NCBI GenBank assembly: GCA_046297495.1 | Contig: JBKBIP010000002.1 | Span: 186,001 to 250,000, forward strand | From: JBKBIP01 sp046297495 | GTDB lineage: Bacteria > Planctomycetota > Planctomycetia > Gemmatales > Gemmataceae | DNA: 64,000 bases | Direction: 5' to 3' | Shown here: positions 16,505 through 25,000 of the stretch, one piece after another | Layout of the letters: each line of letters starts with the position of its first letter | How positions within the stretch are numbered: the stretch's first letter is position 1 | The notes under the pieces: model-generated | Databases searched by the model: none | What the model saw: only the letters and a program-made list of their open reading frames with translations | Told to the model about the DNA's origin: nothing | Translations under genes and position numbers: made by a program

Positions 16505-18823
16505 TCACTTCGGCCAACCCAAATGCTTGCGCAGAAACGCGAACGTCCCCTGACCGTGGATGACGTGGCCGCCATCGAAAAATTCGATCTCGGTGCGTTC
16601 GGGTATCTTCAACTTGGCGTAGTGGCGGCGAACCTTGGCGTATTCATAGGCGATCCATTCATCGATGCCGACGCGGTCGTCGTGGCCGCGCTCGACCATG
16701 AACGGTCGCGGAGCAATCAGGGCCGCCATCTCGGCGTAGTTGAAGGTATGGCCTAGATTGAACTCGAACATCTCGTATTCGCCGGTGAACATGTAACTGC
16801 CAGGAAAATCAATGGACACATTCTTCCAAATCCATTCGTTGAAATCGCCAGAACAGATCGACAGACAATAGCCGGGCAAAATAGCCGGCACGCGCATGGC
16901 CGTCTTGCCGCCGTAGGACAAGCCGTAGAGAGCGATTTGGTCTCGAGCCACGAACGGCAACCCGCCCAACCAAGCGAGCGTCCGTTCATGTTGGCGGATG
17001 ATGAACGAGAAGAGAGACAACTTGAGCGGATTGGCTTTGCGCTGCAATTGGCGGAAGTCGTCGCGGCCGATGTAGGGATTCTGGGGGGCATAGACGATGT
17101 ACCCCAAGTCGGCCAGCTGCGAGCCGAAGGAGTTGTAAGCGCGTGTTTTTTCCTGGGGATGGACGACATCCTGTGGACGCCCCTCCAAGCCATGCTGGCA
17201 GACGACCACCGGCCGCCTCTCGCCCGGCTTCAGGTCCTTGGGCACGCACAAGATGCCATGGGCGAAGACATCGGGATAGACATCCAACAGCACTTCGTAG
17301 GCCGTCCATTTGTCGGTTTCACAGTACACCCGCGTGCGCGGATTGAGTGGCATAGTCGGATCGGGCAGCTTGCCGATGATTTCCTCATGGAAATACTGGC
17401 GCAGGGGTTCGATGGATTTTTGATAATTAGCCATCGAGGACATATCCACCTTGGACCAGAAGAAATCCTGGCGAACGGCTTCGGCGTCACGCATCAGCTT
17501 TTGGGTGTGGTTGACGAGCTGCTCGAATTGGCGGCGCTGGCGTTCGGCGGGATTAGGGAAAGGGTGCGACTTTTTGGGAACGCCTTGATCAGGCACTAAG
17601 TTGTCCCAGTTTCCATCCGGATTCAAAAAATGTTCAAGAGAATTGGGTATTTGGAATAAGGGGTCCTGATGCGCACGGACACGCAATAAAGAGGCCCGGT
17701 GAACTCCTGCTAGCTTTTGGATGCGCGCGAATTCTTGATTGACGGCTTCTAGTCCCGGATAGACAATCTTCCCCGGTGCCGCGCCGGCTCGTCCCGGCTG
17801 AGGCGAGGGCGGGCCGTCAATAGGGAGCCACTTATTGTCTTCGATCTGAAGCCAGCGTTGCGCCAAACGTTCGTTTCGAGACAAACCATGAGGCCACAAG
17901 TAGGCGGCGACTTCCGCATCGCCAAATTCCCTCAGTAGTCCCCATTGGTTGCGATAAATCGGTTCCTGCCAGAGGTTCTCCCGCGGAGCGAAGTAGGCGT
18001 TAACGGAAGTCACTCGAATTCGATCATCTAGCGCGCCGCTGTAGAAGGCCAGCAGTCCGCCTTCCCGGTAACCGATGACCTTGATGGGAAGTTGCTCGTT
18101 TTTTAGGGTAAACCAATTCACCGCCGCCAGCACTTTTTGTGTCTCATAACCGATGACATGCCGACCCATCTCGTACGACATGCGATAGATAAATTCCCGG
18201 TGCGGCTGATTGGTCATACGGCCAATCTTGGGATTGCCGGACCAGGTAGCCTGGCGGTCAATCAACGTGGGGACAATCACTCGACAACCATTCTCCGCCA
18301 GACGGCGGGCGTACTGCGATTCGCTGGGCAATCCCGGCATCAGTCCGGTCAGCATCTCCGGCGTCCAGTCGGCGTCCGGGATAGCGACGACGTGGGCGAC
18401 GATCTTCCCCTTCGGTTCCAGCAACAGCCCTTCGCCATCGACTCCCGCGAACACCGGCCAGCGCACGGCGAACACCTTGTAGCTATCCGTCTCCGCGACC
18501 AAGGCCGATTGCTCCGTGGTCGCCACCAACTCCATCTTAGGCGGCAAACGCTCATCGACGACGCCGATGATTTGCTGCAATCGTTGCCGATTCGGCCGCA
18601 CCGATTTGGTGTAGGCTTCGGGAGAGGAATAATCCAGCTTCCAGAATTGCTGGCGTTTCTCGACCGCTGCCGCTGTTTGTTTCGTCAAATACTTGTCGAT
18701 TCCGGCCACCATTTGGACAGCCAAGTCTCCTTCGGTGGTCAATGGTTTGGTGCCCGGCAACGGATCAGCCGAGAGAGAGCTAATGAGGATCAACGCGAAA
18801 AACAGAGTCAGCACATGGCGCAT
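16505..18823 (-). CDS. Secreted tandem alpha/beta-hydrolase protein, one active-site domain
   Basis: 772 residues. ATG 18823 follows GGGAG and starts a signal peptide (MRHVLTLFFALILISSLSA). Two hydrolase-like halves are visible. The C-terminal half has the nucleophile elbow GLSYGG (about residue 660), an acid region (ERGHDDRVGIDEW) and the catalytic His in FDGGHVIHGQG; it resembles the dienelactone hydrolase/acetyl-xylan-esterase group. The N-terminal half aligns in layout (VIVPTLIDRQATW; KVIGYREGG) but its elbow reads GYREGG, with no nucleophile. An esterase or peptidase acting on an extracellular substrate is likely; the substrate is unknown. The gene stands alone, divergent from the RluA-family gene. 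Confidence 0.75.
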   Translation of the reverse strand: MRHVLTLFFALILISSLSADPLPGTKPLTTEGDLAVQMVAGIDKYLTKQTAAAVEKRQQFWKLDYSSPEAYTKSVRPNRQRLQQIIGVVDERLPPKMELVATTEQSALVAETDSYKVFAVRWPVFAGVDGEGLLLEPKGKIVAHVVAIPDADWTPEMLTGLMPGLPSESQYARRLAENGCRVIVPTLIDRQATWSGNPKIGRMTNQPHREFIYRMSYEMGRHVIGYETQKVLAAVNWFTLKNEQLPIKVIGYREGGLLAFYSGALDDRIRVTSVNAYFAPRENLWQEPIYRNQWGLLREFGDAEVAAYLWPHGLSRNERLAQRWLQIEDNKWLPIDGPPSPQPGRAGAAPGKIVYPGLEAVNQEFARIQKLAGVHRASLLRVRAHQDPLFQIPNSLEHFLNPDGNWDNLVPDQGVPKKSHPFPNPAERQRRQFEQLVNHTQKLMRDAEAVRQDFFWSKVDMSSMANYQKSIEPLRQYFHEEIIGKLPDPTMPLNPRTRVYCETDKWTAYEVLLDVYPDVFAHGILCVPKDLKPGERRPVVVCQHGLEGRPQDVVHPQEKTRAYNSFGSQLADLGYIVYAPQNPYIGRDDFRQLQRKANPLKLSLFSFIIRQHERTLAWLGGLPFVARDQIALYGLSYGGKTAMRVPAILPGYCLSICSGDFNEWIWKNVSIDFPGSYMFTGEYEMFEFNLGHTFNYAEMAALIAPRPFMVERGHDDRVGIDEWIAYEYAKVRRHYAKLKIPERTEIEFFDGGHVIHGQGTFAFLRKHLGWPK

Positions 18824-18891
18824 GGGTCAACTCCCAATGTCAGGGAATAGCAAATGGTTCGTGTCGGCCCCTGGCGGATGGGGCCAAGACC

Positions 18892-18921
18892 TTGGCGATT
18901 GATTTTAACATGGGATACAAT
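18892..18921 (+). promoter_or_regulatory. Candidate promoter of the RluA-family gene
   Basis: TTGGCG (18892-18897) and TACAAT (18916-18921) are 18 bases apart. A start site seven to nine bases after the -10 box would fall at or next to the ATG at 18930, and no Shine-Dalgarno sequence precedes that ATG. A leaderless transcript is therefore possible. Confidence 0.4.
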
Positions 18922-18929
18922 CCATAAAT

Positions 18930-19622
18930 ATGATGCCGCCACTGGAAATTGTGTTCGAGGATAATCACTGCCTCGCTGTCGTCAAGCCGGCGGGAGTGCC
19001 GAGCACGCACTTTCAGGGGCGCGCGGAAACGGTGGATCGGGCGGTGAAGCAGTATTTGAAGGAAAAATACCACAAGCCGGGCAATGTGTTCCTGGGTGTG
19101 GTGCATCGCTTGGACAAGCCGGTGTCGGGGGTGTTGTTGTTCGCCCGGACCAGCAAGGCCGCCGCCCGCTTGTCGGAACAGTTCCGCGCTGGCTCGGTGG
19201 AGAAGATTTATTGGGCCATCGTCGAGGGGGAGCCAGCACGCAGCGCCGGCACGCTGGAAGATTGGCTGATCAAGGACCAAGATACGCATCGGGTCGAGGT
19301 CGTGGAGCCGCACACGCCCGGAGCGCGGCAAGCGCTGCTGCACTATCAATGTCGGGCAGCGCATCAGGGCTTGGCTTGGCTGGAAGTCCGGCCCCAGACG
19401 GGACGCACGCACCAATTGCGCGTGCAGCTGGCCCATCATGGTCATCCGATTCACGGCGACGCCCGCTATGGCTCAATCCGTACCTTCCCCCACGCTATCG
19501 CCCTGCATGCGCGGTCCTTGACGTTTCTGCATCCGATTCGCAATGAACCCATTACTTTGACTGCCGATGTGCCGCGTTCTTGGCGCGGCCGTTTCGCCTA
19601 TCTGTTTCGAGAGGCACGCTGA
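18930..19622 (+). CDS. RluA-family pseudouridine synthase
   Basis: Isomerises uridine to pseudouridine in rRNA or tRNA. 230 residues, all catalytic domain, without the S4 domain of RluC/RluD. The motif GVVHRLDKPVSGVLLFART (about residues 56-74) contains the catalytic Asp of HRLD. KIYWAIVEG and RPQTGRTHQLRVQLAHHGHP are the later conserved motifs. Its TGA overlaps the ATG of the next gene (TGATG at 19620-19624), so the two are coupled. The specific target uridine cannot be told from sequence. Confidence 0.9.
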   Translation: MMPPLEIVFEDNHCLAVVKPAGVPSTHFQGRAETVDRAVKQYLKEKYHKPGNVFLGVVHRLDKPVSGVLLFARTSKAAARLSEQFRAGSVEKIYWAIVEGEPARSAGTLEDWLIKDQDTHRVEVVEPHTPGARQALLHYQCRAAHQGLAWLEVRPQTGRTHQLRVQLAHHGHPIHGDARYGSIRTFPHAIALHARSLTFLHPIRNEPITLTADVPRSWRGRFAYLFREAR

Positions 19623-21532
19623 TGAGCACCTTGAGTTTGACGGAAATTCTGGACTTGATCCAAGTCGATGTCGGCAAACGGGGCTTGCGGACCGATCCGC
19701 ATGACAATCTGATCACTGCATCCGCTGGTGATTTCGAGAGTGCTTGCCAGAGCCTGGCGGAAACGACCGATCCCGCCGTAGCCATCGTCACCGGCTTTTT
19801 CATCCCTCATGCTGATCCCCCCAGCAGCGAGACGGACGGCCCATTGGGGGCACTGTTCCTGGCCCGCGCGTTGGCTCCCTTGGGAATCAAGGTGGTGCTG
19901 GTGACGGATGAATTTTGCCGGCCGGCCCTGGAAGCAGGGATTGGCGCGTGTGGTCTGCGCAAGTCGGTGCCGCTGATCGTCTTGCCGACCCTGGCGGATG
20001 CCGCCAGCCTGTCCACGGATGCCTACTGGGATTGGTTCGCCGAGCGAGCGGGCCGACTGACGCATCTCGTCGCCTTGGAGCGCGTTGGTCCCAGCCATAC
20101 TCCCGCCACCATCAAGGCTCAAGCGGGCGAGAATGCGGCGCTGGTCGAGCAATTCTTACGACAGGTGCCGGAATCTAGTTTCAACTGCTGCCACACCATG
20201 AATGGACGCGACATCACCGCTCAGATGAGTCCCGCCCACCATCTCTTTCATGCTATCCATCAGGGACAATTGCCGATCACGACCATCGGCATCGGCGACG
20301 GCGGCAACGAGATCGGCATGGGCAAGGTGTCCTGGGACACGATCCGCCGCAACATCCCCGGCGGGGCCAAAGTAGCGTGCCGGACGGCGACCGATCACTT
20401 GATCGTCTGCGGCGTGAGCAACTGGGGAGGCTACGGCTTGGCAGTGGGAGCGCGGCAGCTACTGGGACAACCTCTGGAGGAAGATTTCTTCGATATGGAA
20501 CAGGAACGCCGGCTCTTGCAAGTCATGGTCGAAAAAGGGCCGTTGGTGGACGGCGTGACTGGCCAACCGACCGCCACCGTCGATGGCCTGAGTTTTGAGC
20601 ATTACATCGAGCCGCTGTGCCGGATGGGAGGCAAGCAAGAAATCATTCAGGCACGGGCGAGCGGGGATCCTGAGGCCTCCGATCCCTCGCCACAACCAGG
20701 GGCCTCACGGCCTCCGCTTACCTGCTCCGCGCCGGCCGCCGATGTATCTGCTTGGCGCCACCTCACCGGCTCTGAGGTGCGCCGCTGGGCGGCCAGTGGT
20801 CAGTTCCAGGGACCGACGCCGGGGCTGGCGCTGGGCTACGTGCAAGCCAACCTCGTCATCGTGCCGCGCCAGCTGGCTTTCGATTTTCTCCTGTTTTGCC
20901 AGCGCAACCCCAAGCCCTGCCCTCTACTCGATGTCACTGATCCGGGCTCCCCGGAGCCGAAACTCATCGCGCCGGGGGCCGACGTGCGGACCGATGTGTC
21001 GCGCTATTGTGTCTATCGGGATGGGGAACTCGTCGATGAACCCACCGATCTGCACGCTTACTGGCGTGATGACCTAGTGGCCTTTCTCATTGGTTGTTCC
21101 TTCACCTTCGAAAACGCGCTCATGCAAGGGAGAGTGCCGGTGCGTCACATTCAGGAAGGACGGAATGTTCCCATGTACCGGACCAACATCCCGTGCCGTC
21201 CCGCTGGCGTCTTTCATGGCCCGATGGTGGTGTCGATGCGGCCGATGACACCGGCCCAGGCCATTGAAGCGACGATTATTTGTCAAAAATTCACCCAGGC
21301 CCACGGCGCCCCCGTCCACTTCGGCGATCCCGCCGCCATTGGCATCACCGACATTCACCATCCCGATTTCGGCGATCCGGTGACCATTCATTCCAACGAA
21401 GTGCCTGTCTTTTGGGCTTGCGGCGTCACTCCGCAAGTAGTGGCGATGGCCGCCAAGCCGTCCTTGATGATCACGCACAAACCGGGGCATATGTTTGTCA
21501 CGGATATCATGGACCATGAGTTGGCGGAGTGA
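19622..21532 (+). CDS. D-glutamate cyclase-like fusion (DUF4392 then DUF1445)
   Basis: 636 residues from ATG 19622, which overlaps the RluA stop. Residues about 1-335 match DUF4392/GLUCM-like (ATTDPAVAIVTGFFIPHA-type core seen as DPAVAIVTGFFIPH; GIGDGGNEIGMGKV). A low-complexity linker follows (about 350-385). Residues about 390-636 match the DUF1445/D-glutamate cyclase family (FLIGCSFTFENAL, PMYRTNIPCRPAG, GPMVVSMRP, HKPGHMFVTD). In the vertebrate enzyme the DUF1445 part comes first, as I recall, so the order here is swapped. Family knowledge suggests conversion of D-glutamate to 5-oxo-D-proline. No signal peptide. Confidence 0.8.
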   Translation: MSTLSLTEILDLIQVDVGKRGLRTDPHDNLITASAGDFESACQSLAETTDPAVAIVTGFFIPHADPPSSETDGPLGALFLARALAPLGIKVVLVTDEFCRPALEAGIGACGLRKSVPLIVLPTLADAASLSTDAYWDWFAERAGRLTHLVALERVGPSHTPATIKAQAGENAALVEQFLRQVPESSFNCCHTMNGRDITAQMSPAHHLFHAIHQGQLPITTIGIGDGGNEIGMGKVSWDTIRRNIPGGAKVACRTATDHLIVCGVSNWGGYGLAVGARQLLGQPLEEDFFDMEQERRLLQVMVEKGPLVDGVTGQPTATVDGLSFEHYIEPLCRMGGKQEIIQARASGDPEASDPSPQPGASRPPLTCSAPAADVSAWRHLTGSEVRRWAASGQFQGPTPGLALGYVQANLVIVPRQLAFDFLLFCQRNPKPCPLLDVTDPGSPEPKLIAPGADVRTDVSRYCVYRDGELVDEPTDLHAYWRDDLVAFLIGCSFTFENALMQGRVPVRHIQEGRNVPMYRTNIPCRPAGVFHGPMVVSMRPMTPAQAIEATIICQKFTQAHGAPVHFGDPAAIGITDIHHPDFGDPVTIHSNEVPVFWACGVTPQVVAMAAKPSLMITHKPGHMFVTDIMDHELAE

Positions 21533-21554
21533 GAGGGCGCGGAGACGCAATCGT

Positions 21555-23135
21555 TCAATGCCTTGGCGGATTCCCTGGCACCGCCGGCGTGCCGCGCCGT
21601 TTGAGATAAGCTTCCAATCCCTTGCCAAGCCGGTCGGCGGCTAGTGACAGAATGAGGTAAATGATGGCGGCGTAAATCAGCATCTCCGGCACGATGAAGC
21701 GTGACTTGCCGATGCCCAACGCTACCTGCAACAATTCGGGCACGCCGATGACGCTAACGAGGCAACTATCTTTGAGCATGGCCACCAGATCGTTGATGAC
21801 CGGCGGCAGGATGATGCGGAAGCTCTGGGGCAGGACGACCAGAACGAACGCTTGCCGCTCGCTCATGCCGATGGACAAGGCCGCTTCGCGCTGTCCCTTG
21901 GGGACCGCCTCGATGCCCGCCCGGTGAATCTCGGCCTCGTAGGCGGCGTAATTGGCGCTGAGGCACAAGACGCCGACAGCCAAATTGGGCCAGGTCAGCA
22001 GATTGCCCAAGCCCAGCTCCTGACCAATCTGCGGCAGCGAATAGTAGATCAAGTAAATCTGCACCAGCAACGGCGTGCCGCGCATGACCTGAATGTAAGC
22101 TACCGCCGGCCAGCGCAGCAGCACATTCCGCGACCGAGCCAGCAAGGCCAGCACCAGGCCAGCCATCAGGGCCAGCGGCATGCTCAAGGCGGTCAGCAAT
22201 AACGTGTATTGGGCCGCTTTGAGAAGCGCGATCAGGATGTGGCCGGAGTGGTCGCTCGGCAGCGCGGCCGCGTCCGGGGTCTCGGTCGGGGTATTCACCA
22301 CGGCGCCGGCCACGATGCCAAGCTGCTCCTGGGCCGGCGTCCAGATGCTCCATTTCTGGTAAATCTCCCCCAGCTCGCCGGATTGTTTCATCACGTCGAG
22401 AATGTGATTGATTTCCGCTAATAATTCCATATCTTCCAAGCGGACGGCGGCGGCATATTCGCCAGGGCTGAACGTGCCCGGGACGTTGTGCAATTGGGCG
22501 TCCTTGCCAGCGTAGTAGGTGGCGATGATCGATTCCGCCAACGCCGCCTCGGCCCGGCCTAGCTTGACTTCGGTGTAAGGGGTCAGGGAATCGTCGTATT
22601 CCAAAATCAAATCGTCCGGCCAACCGTTTTCTTTCAGGACATCCACCGAGGCGCTGCCGTTCAACACGGCGATCTTCTTCCCTTTGAGGTCGTCCAGGCT
22701 GCGGTACTTGGCTTGATCCGCCGCGCGGACGGTCAGTTGTTGTTCATAAGCGTAGTAGGGAGTCGTGAACGCGATGACCTTGGCCCGTTCGTCGTTGACC
22801 TCCAGCCCATTGAGCACCAGGTCGGTGCGGTGCGCTTTCATATTGTCAATCAAGGCCAGCCAATCGCCGCGCACCAGGACCGGTTTCACTCCCAGATGGG
22901 CGGCGACGCGGTCCATGATGTCCACTTCGAAACCAATGACACGCTGGGGGTCGTTGGGATCGACATAGGCGAACGGCGCACCGCCGCTGGGGTCGGCTCC
23001 CCAACGCAGCACCCCTTCGTGCCGGATGCGTTCCAGGGTCGAGCGTGGTGGAGCGCGAAAGAGATAGAACCAGGCCACTCCAACCACCATCACAACCGGC
23101 AGGACCAGCAACCAGTGTGCGCGCGCCGCGAGCAT
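21555..23135 (-). CDS. Amino-acid ABC transporter: substrate-binding domain fused to permease
   Basis: 526 residues, AAGGAGA upstream of ATG 23135. An N-terminal membrane anchor (LLVLPVVMVVGVAWFYLF) is followed by a family-3 solute-binding domain (residues about 35-255: GVLRWGADPSGGAPFAY, GFEVDIMDRVAAHLG, DLVLNGLEV) and then a HisM/GlnP-type permease (about 295-515) with the EAA loop EAALSIGMSERQAFVLVVLP that docks the ATPase. A polar amino acid, such as glutamine or histidine, is the likely substrate. No ATP-binding subunit is adjacent, so the ATPase must be encoded elsewhere. It is convergent with the cyclase-like gene, 22 bases apart, and upstream of it lies the M20 peptidase gene on the same strand. 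Confidence 0.85.
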   Translation of the reverse strand: MLAARAHWLLVLPVVMVVGVAWFYLFRAPPRSTLERIRHEGVLRWGADPSGGAPFAYVDPNDPQRVIGFEVDIMDRVAAHLGVKPVLVRGDWLALIDNMKAHRTDLVLNGLEVNDERAKVIAFTTPYYAYEQQLTVRAADQAKYRSLDDLKGKKIAVLNGSASVDVLKENGWPDDLILEYDDSLTPYTEVKLGRAEAALAESIIATYYAGKDAQLHNVPGTFSPGEYAAAVRLEDMELLAEINHILDVMKQSGELGEIYQKWSIWTPAQEQLGIVAGAVVNTPTETPDAAALPSDHSGHILIALLKAAQYTLLLTALSMPLALMAGLVLALLARSRNVLLRWPAVAYIQVMRGTPLLVQIYLIYYSLPQIGQELGLGNLLTWPNLAVGVLCLSANYAAYEAEIHRAGIEAVPKGQREAALSIGMSERQAFVLVVLPQSFRIILPPVINDLVAMLKDSCLVSVIGVPELLQVALGIGKSRFIVPEMLIYAAIIYLILSLAADRLGKGLEAYLKRRGTPAVPGNPPRH

Positions 23136-23156
23136 CGTTTCGGATTCTCCTTGCTA

Positions 23157-24557
23157 TCACTTCACCGCGCCATTGGGCAAATGGGCAAGATTATGGAACA
23201 GATGAACCAAGGAAGCGGTCAGTTTCTTGAAATCCCCTTCGTGTAGGCTCTCGTTGGGAGCGTGGGCATTGCTCTTGGGGTCCTCGATGCCGAGGAGCAA
23301 GGCCGGCGCGCCGCCGAACAAATCTGCCAAGGGGCCGACGAAGCCGATGGTGCCGCCGCAGCCGATAGCCACCGCTTCTTTCTTGAACCCCCCCTTCATG
23401 GCTGACAGGGCCGCCTCGAACGCTGGACCTCGCGGATCGGTGAACCACCATTTGACCGCCTTGCCCTGCTCCTTGACTGTCACCTTTGCCCCCCAGGGTG
23501 GATTGTCCATCAGGAACGTCTTGAGCTGTTCGACGACTTCCTTCGGTTCTTGATCGGGGACGATCCGGCAACTGATCAGGGCCGAGGCTTTGGGCAAGAC
23601 CTGGTTCGAGGCTCCTCGGATCGAGCTGGCTTCCTGTGCAATGATCGTGATGGCCGGTTTGCGCCAGGTTTGCTCATACGGATGCACCCCTTTTTCGGTG
23701 GCGAAGCGGACACCCGCCAAGGCCCCGATTGTCTTGCGCCAGTCGTCGGTGTCGGCGGGAAGCGACTGCAACGCCTTGCGCTCGGCGGCGGTCATGGGGC
23801 GGACCCGGTCGTAGTAGCCTGGCACTGGCAGCGGGCCGTTGTCCCAAAAGAGCCGCGATAGCACGACGTTCAACGCCAAGGCGGCGTCGGCGATGACGCC
23901 TCCCGCCATGCCGCTATGCACGGGAATCTTGGCCGTCTCCACGTCCACCCGCAGCGTCACCACGCCGCGCAAGGCGTAGGTGATGCACGGCAAACCGACT
24001 TCGATATTTTCCGTGTCACACACCACAATGACATCGGAGAGTAACTGTTTCTTGTGTTCCTTGAAAAAGGTCAGCAAGTTGCTGGAGCCGATTTCTTCCT
24101 CCCCCTCGACGACCATTTTGACATTGACCGGCAACTGCCCCTCGGTTTCCAGATAAGCGGCGATGGCGCCGAGCTGGGCGGAGATGGCTCCCTTGTCGTC
24201 GGCGGCTCCTCGGCCAAAAAGCCGGCCGCCGCGCCGCGTCAACGTCCACGGATCGGATTTCCATTGCGTGGCGAAGTTGACTGGCTGCACGTCATGATGG
24301 GCATAGAGAAACACCGTTGGCTTGCCGGGAGCGTCCAGCCATTCGCCGAAAGCGTAAGGGTTGGAGATGCCGCAGCGCAAGGTTCGCACGTTGCGCAGCC
24401 CGGCGCGGCGCATCTGCTCGCACACCAGCTCCGCGCACTTGTCCACTTCTTTCTGATGGTCGCCGTCGGTGCTGATACTCGGCACCGCCACCAGCTCGGC
24501 CAAATCCTTGATGATTCGGTCGTGATTTTTCGCCAACCAATCCAAGGCCATTTGCAT
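23157..24557 (-). CDS. M20-family dipeptidase
   Basis: 466 residues from ATG 24557; the longer frame to 24617 adds residues unlike the family. Zinc-site motifs are intact: LYAHHDVQPV (His 87, Asp 89), GAADDKGA (bridging Asp near 120), VEGEEEIGSSN (catalytic Glu pair near 155) and IGCGGTIGFV near the C-terminus. The catalytic and lid domains have normal length. It probably hydrolyses dipeptides in the cytoplasm. It ends 21 bases upstream of the amino-acid ABC receptor/permease gene, so peptide breakdown and amino-acid uptake may be co-transcribed. Confidence 0.9.
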   Translation of the reverse strand: MQMALDWLAKNHDRIIKDLAELVAVPSISTDGDHQKEVDKCAELVCEQMRRAGLRNVRTLRCGISNPYAFGEWLDAPGKPTVFLYAHHDVQPVNFATQWKSDPWTLTRRGGRLFGRGAADDKGAISAQLGAIAAYLETEGQLPVNVKMVVEGEEEIGSSNLLTFFKEHKKQLLSDVIVVCDTENIEVGLPCITYALRGVVTLRVDVETAKIPVHSGMAGGVIADAALALNVVLSRLFWDNGPLPVPGYYDRVRPMTAAERKALQSLPADTDDWRKTIGALAGVRFATEKGVHPYEQTWRKPAITIIAQEASSIRGASNQVLPKASALISCRIVPDQEPKEVVEQLKTFLMDNPPWGAKVTVKEQGKAVKWWFTDPRGPAFEAALSAMKGGFKKEAVAIGCGGTIGFVGPLADLFGGAPALLLGIEDPKSNAHAPNESLHEGDFKKLTASLVHLFHNLAHLPNGAVK

Positions 24558-24682
24558 GATAAGATTCCCACGACAAGTACCCACGATACCACTTATCCCA
24601 GTGCCGACAGTGAGCATGATAGAGCGATATGCCGGTACGAGCTAGTGCGGGATGGTGGGATTTCGTGTCTTGGTTTGATGAT

Positions 24683-24727
24683 GGATTGTCTCGCGTGGAT
24701 AGATCGCGTGCGCGAAACGATGAATCA
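24683..24727. repeat. Palindromic element (copy 6), degenerate left arm
   Basis: Left arm GGATTGTCTCGCG (24683-24695), right arm CGCGAAACGATGAATCA (24711-24727). First of two copies in this gap. Confidence 0.75.
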
Positions 24728-24786
24728 CCGCGCGACGACGCTTGAGGGGAATTCGGGAACAATCGGTTCGACAAGACGAATCGCCT

Positions 24787-24839
24787 TGATTCATCGTTTC
24801 GCGTTCGCGGCCGGCAGTCCATGTGAACCGATCCAATCA
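24787..24839. repeat. Palindromic element (copy 7), degenerate right arm
   Basis: Left arm TGATTCATCGTTTCGCG (24787-24803), right arm GTGAACCGATCCAATCA (24823-24839). Second of two copies in this gap. In copy 6 the right arm is the intact one; here it is the left arm. Confidence 0.75.
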
Positions 24840-25000
24840 TCTCACCGTAATAGTTCCCACCCTTGCCGTAGCCTTCTTTTCCATTTCTCTTTAAGCTATC
24901 AGCGTTCCGGCATAGGGCTCGCCGTTGGCTCGCTCGCTAAACAAGATTGCTGATTGCTGATCGTTGAATGCGGACAGATGATTGCTATTAGGAGAATCTC

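Larger units (their letters stand above)
24558..25000. other. 443-base divergent gap with a pair of palindromic elements
   Basis: Between the M20 gene and proS. No gene is seen. It holds two copies of the palindromic element in tandem (24683-24727 and 24787-24839) and the AGGAG ribosome site of proS just before 25001. Confidence 0.5.
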
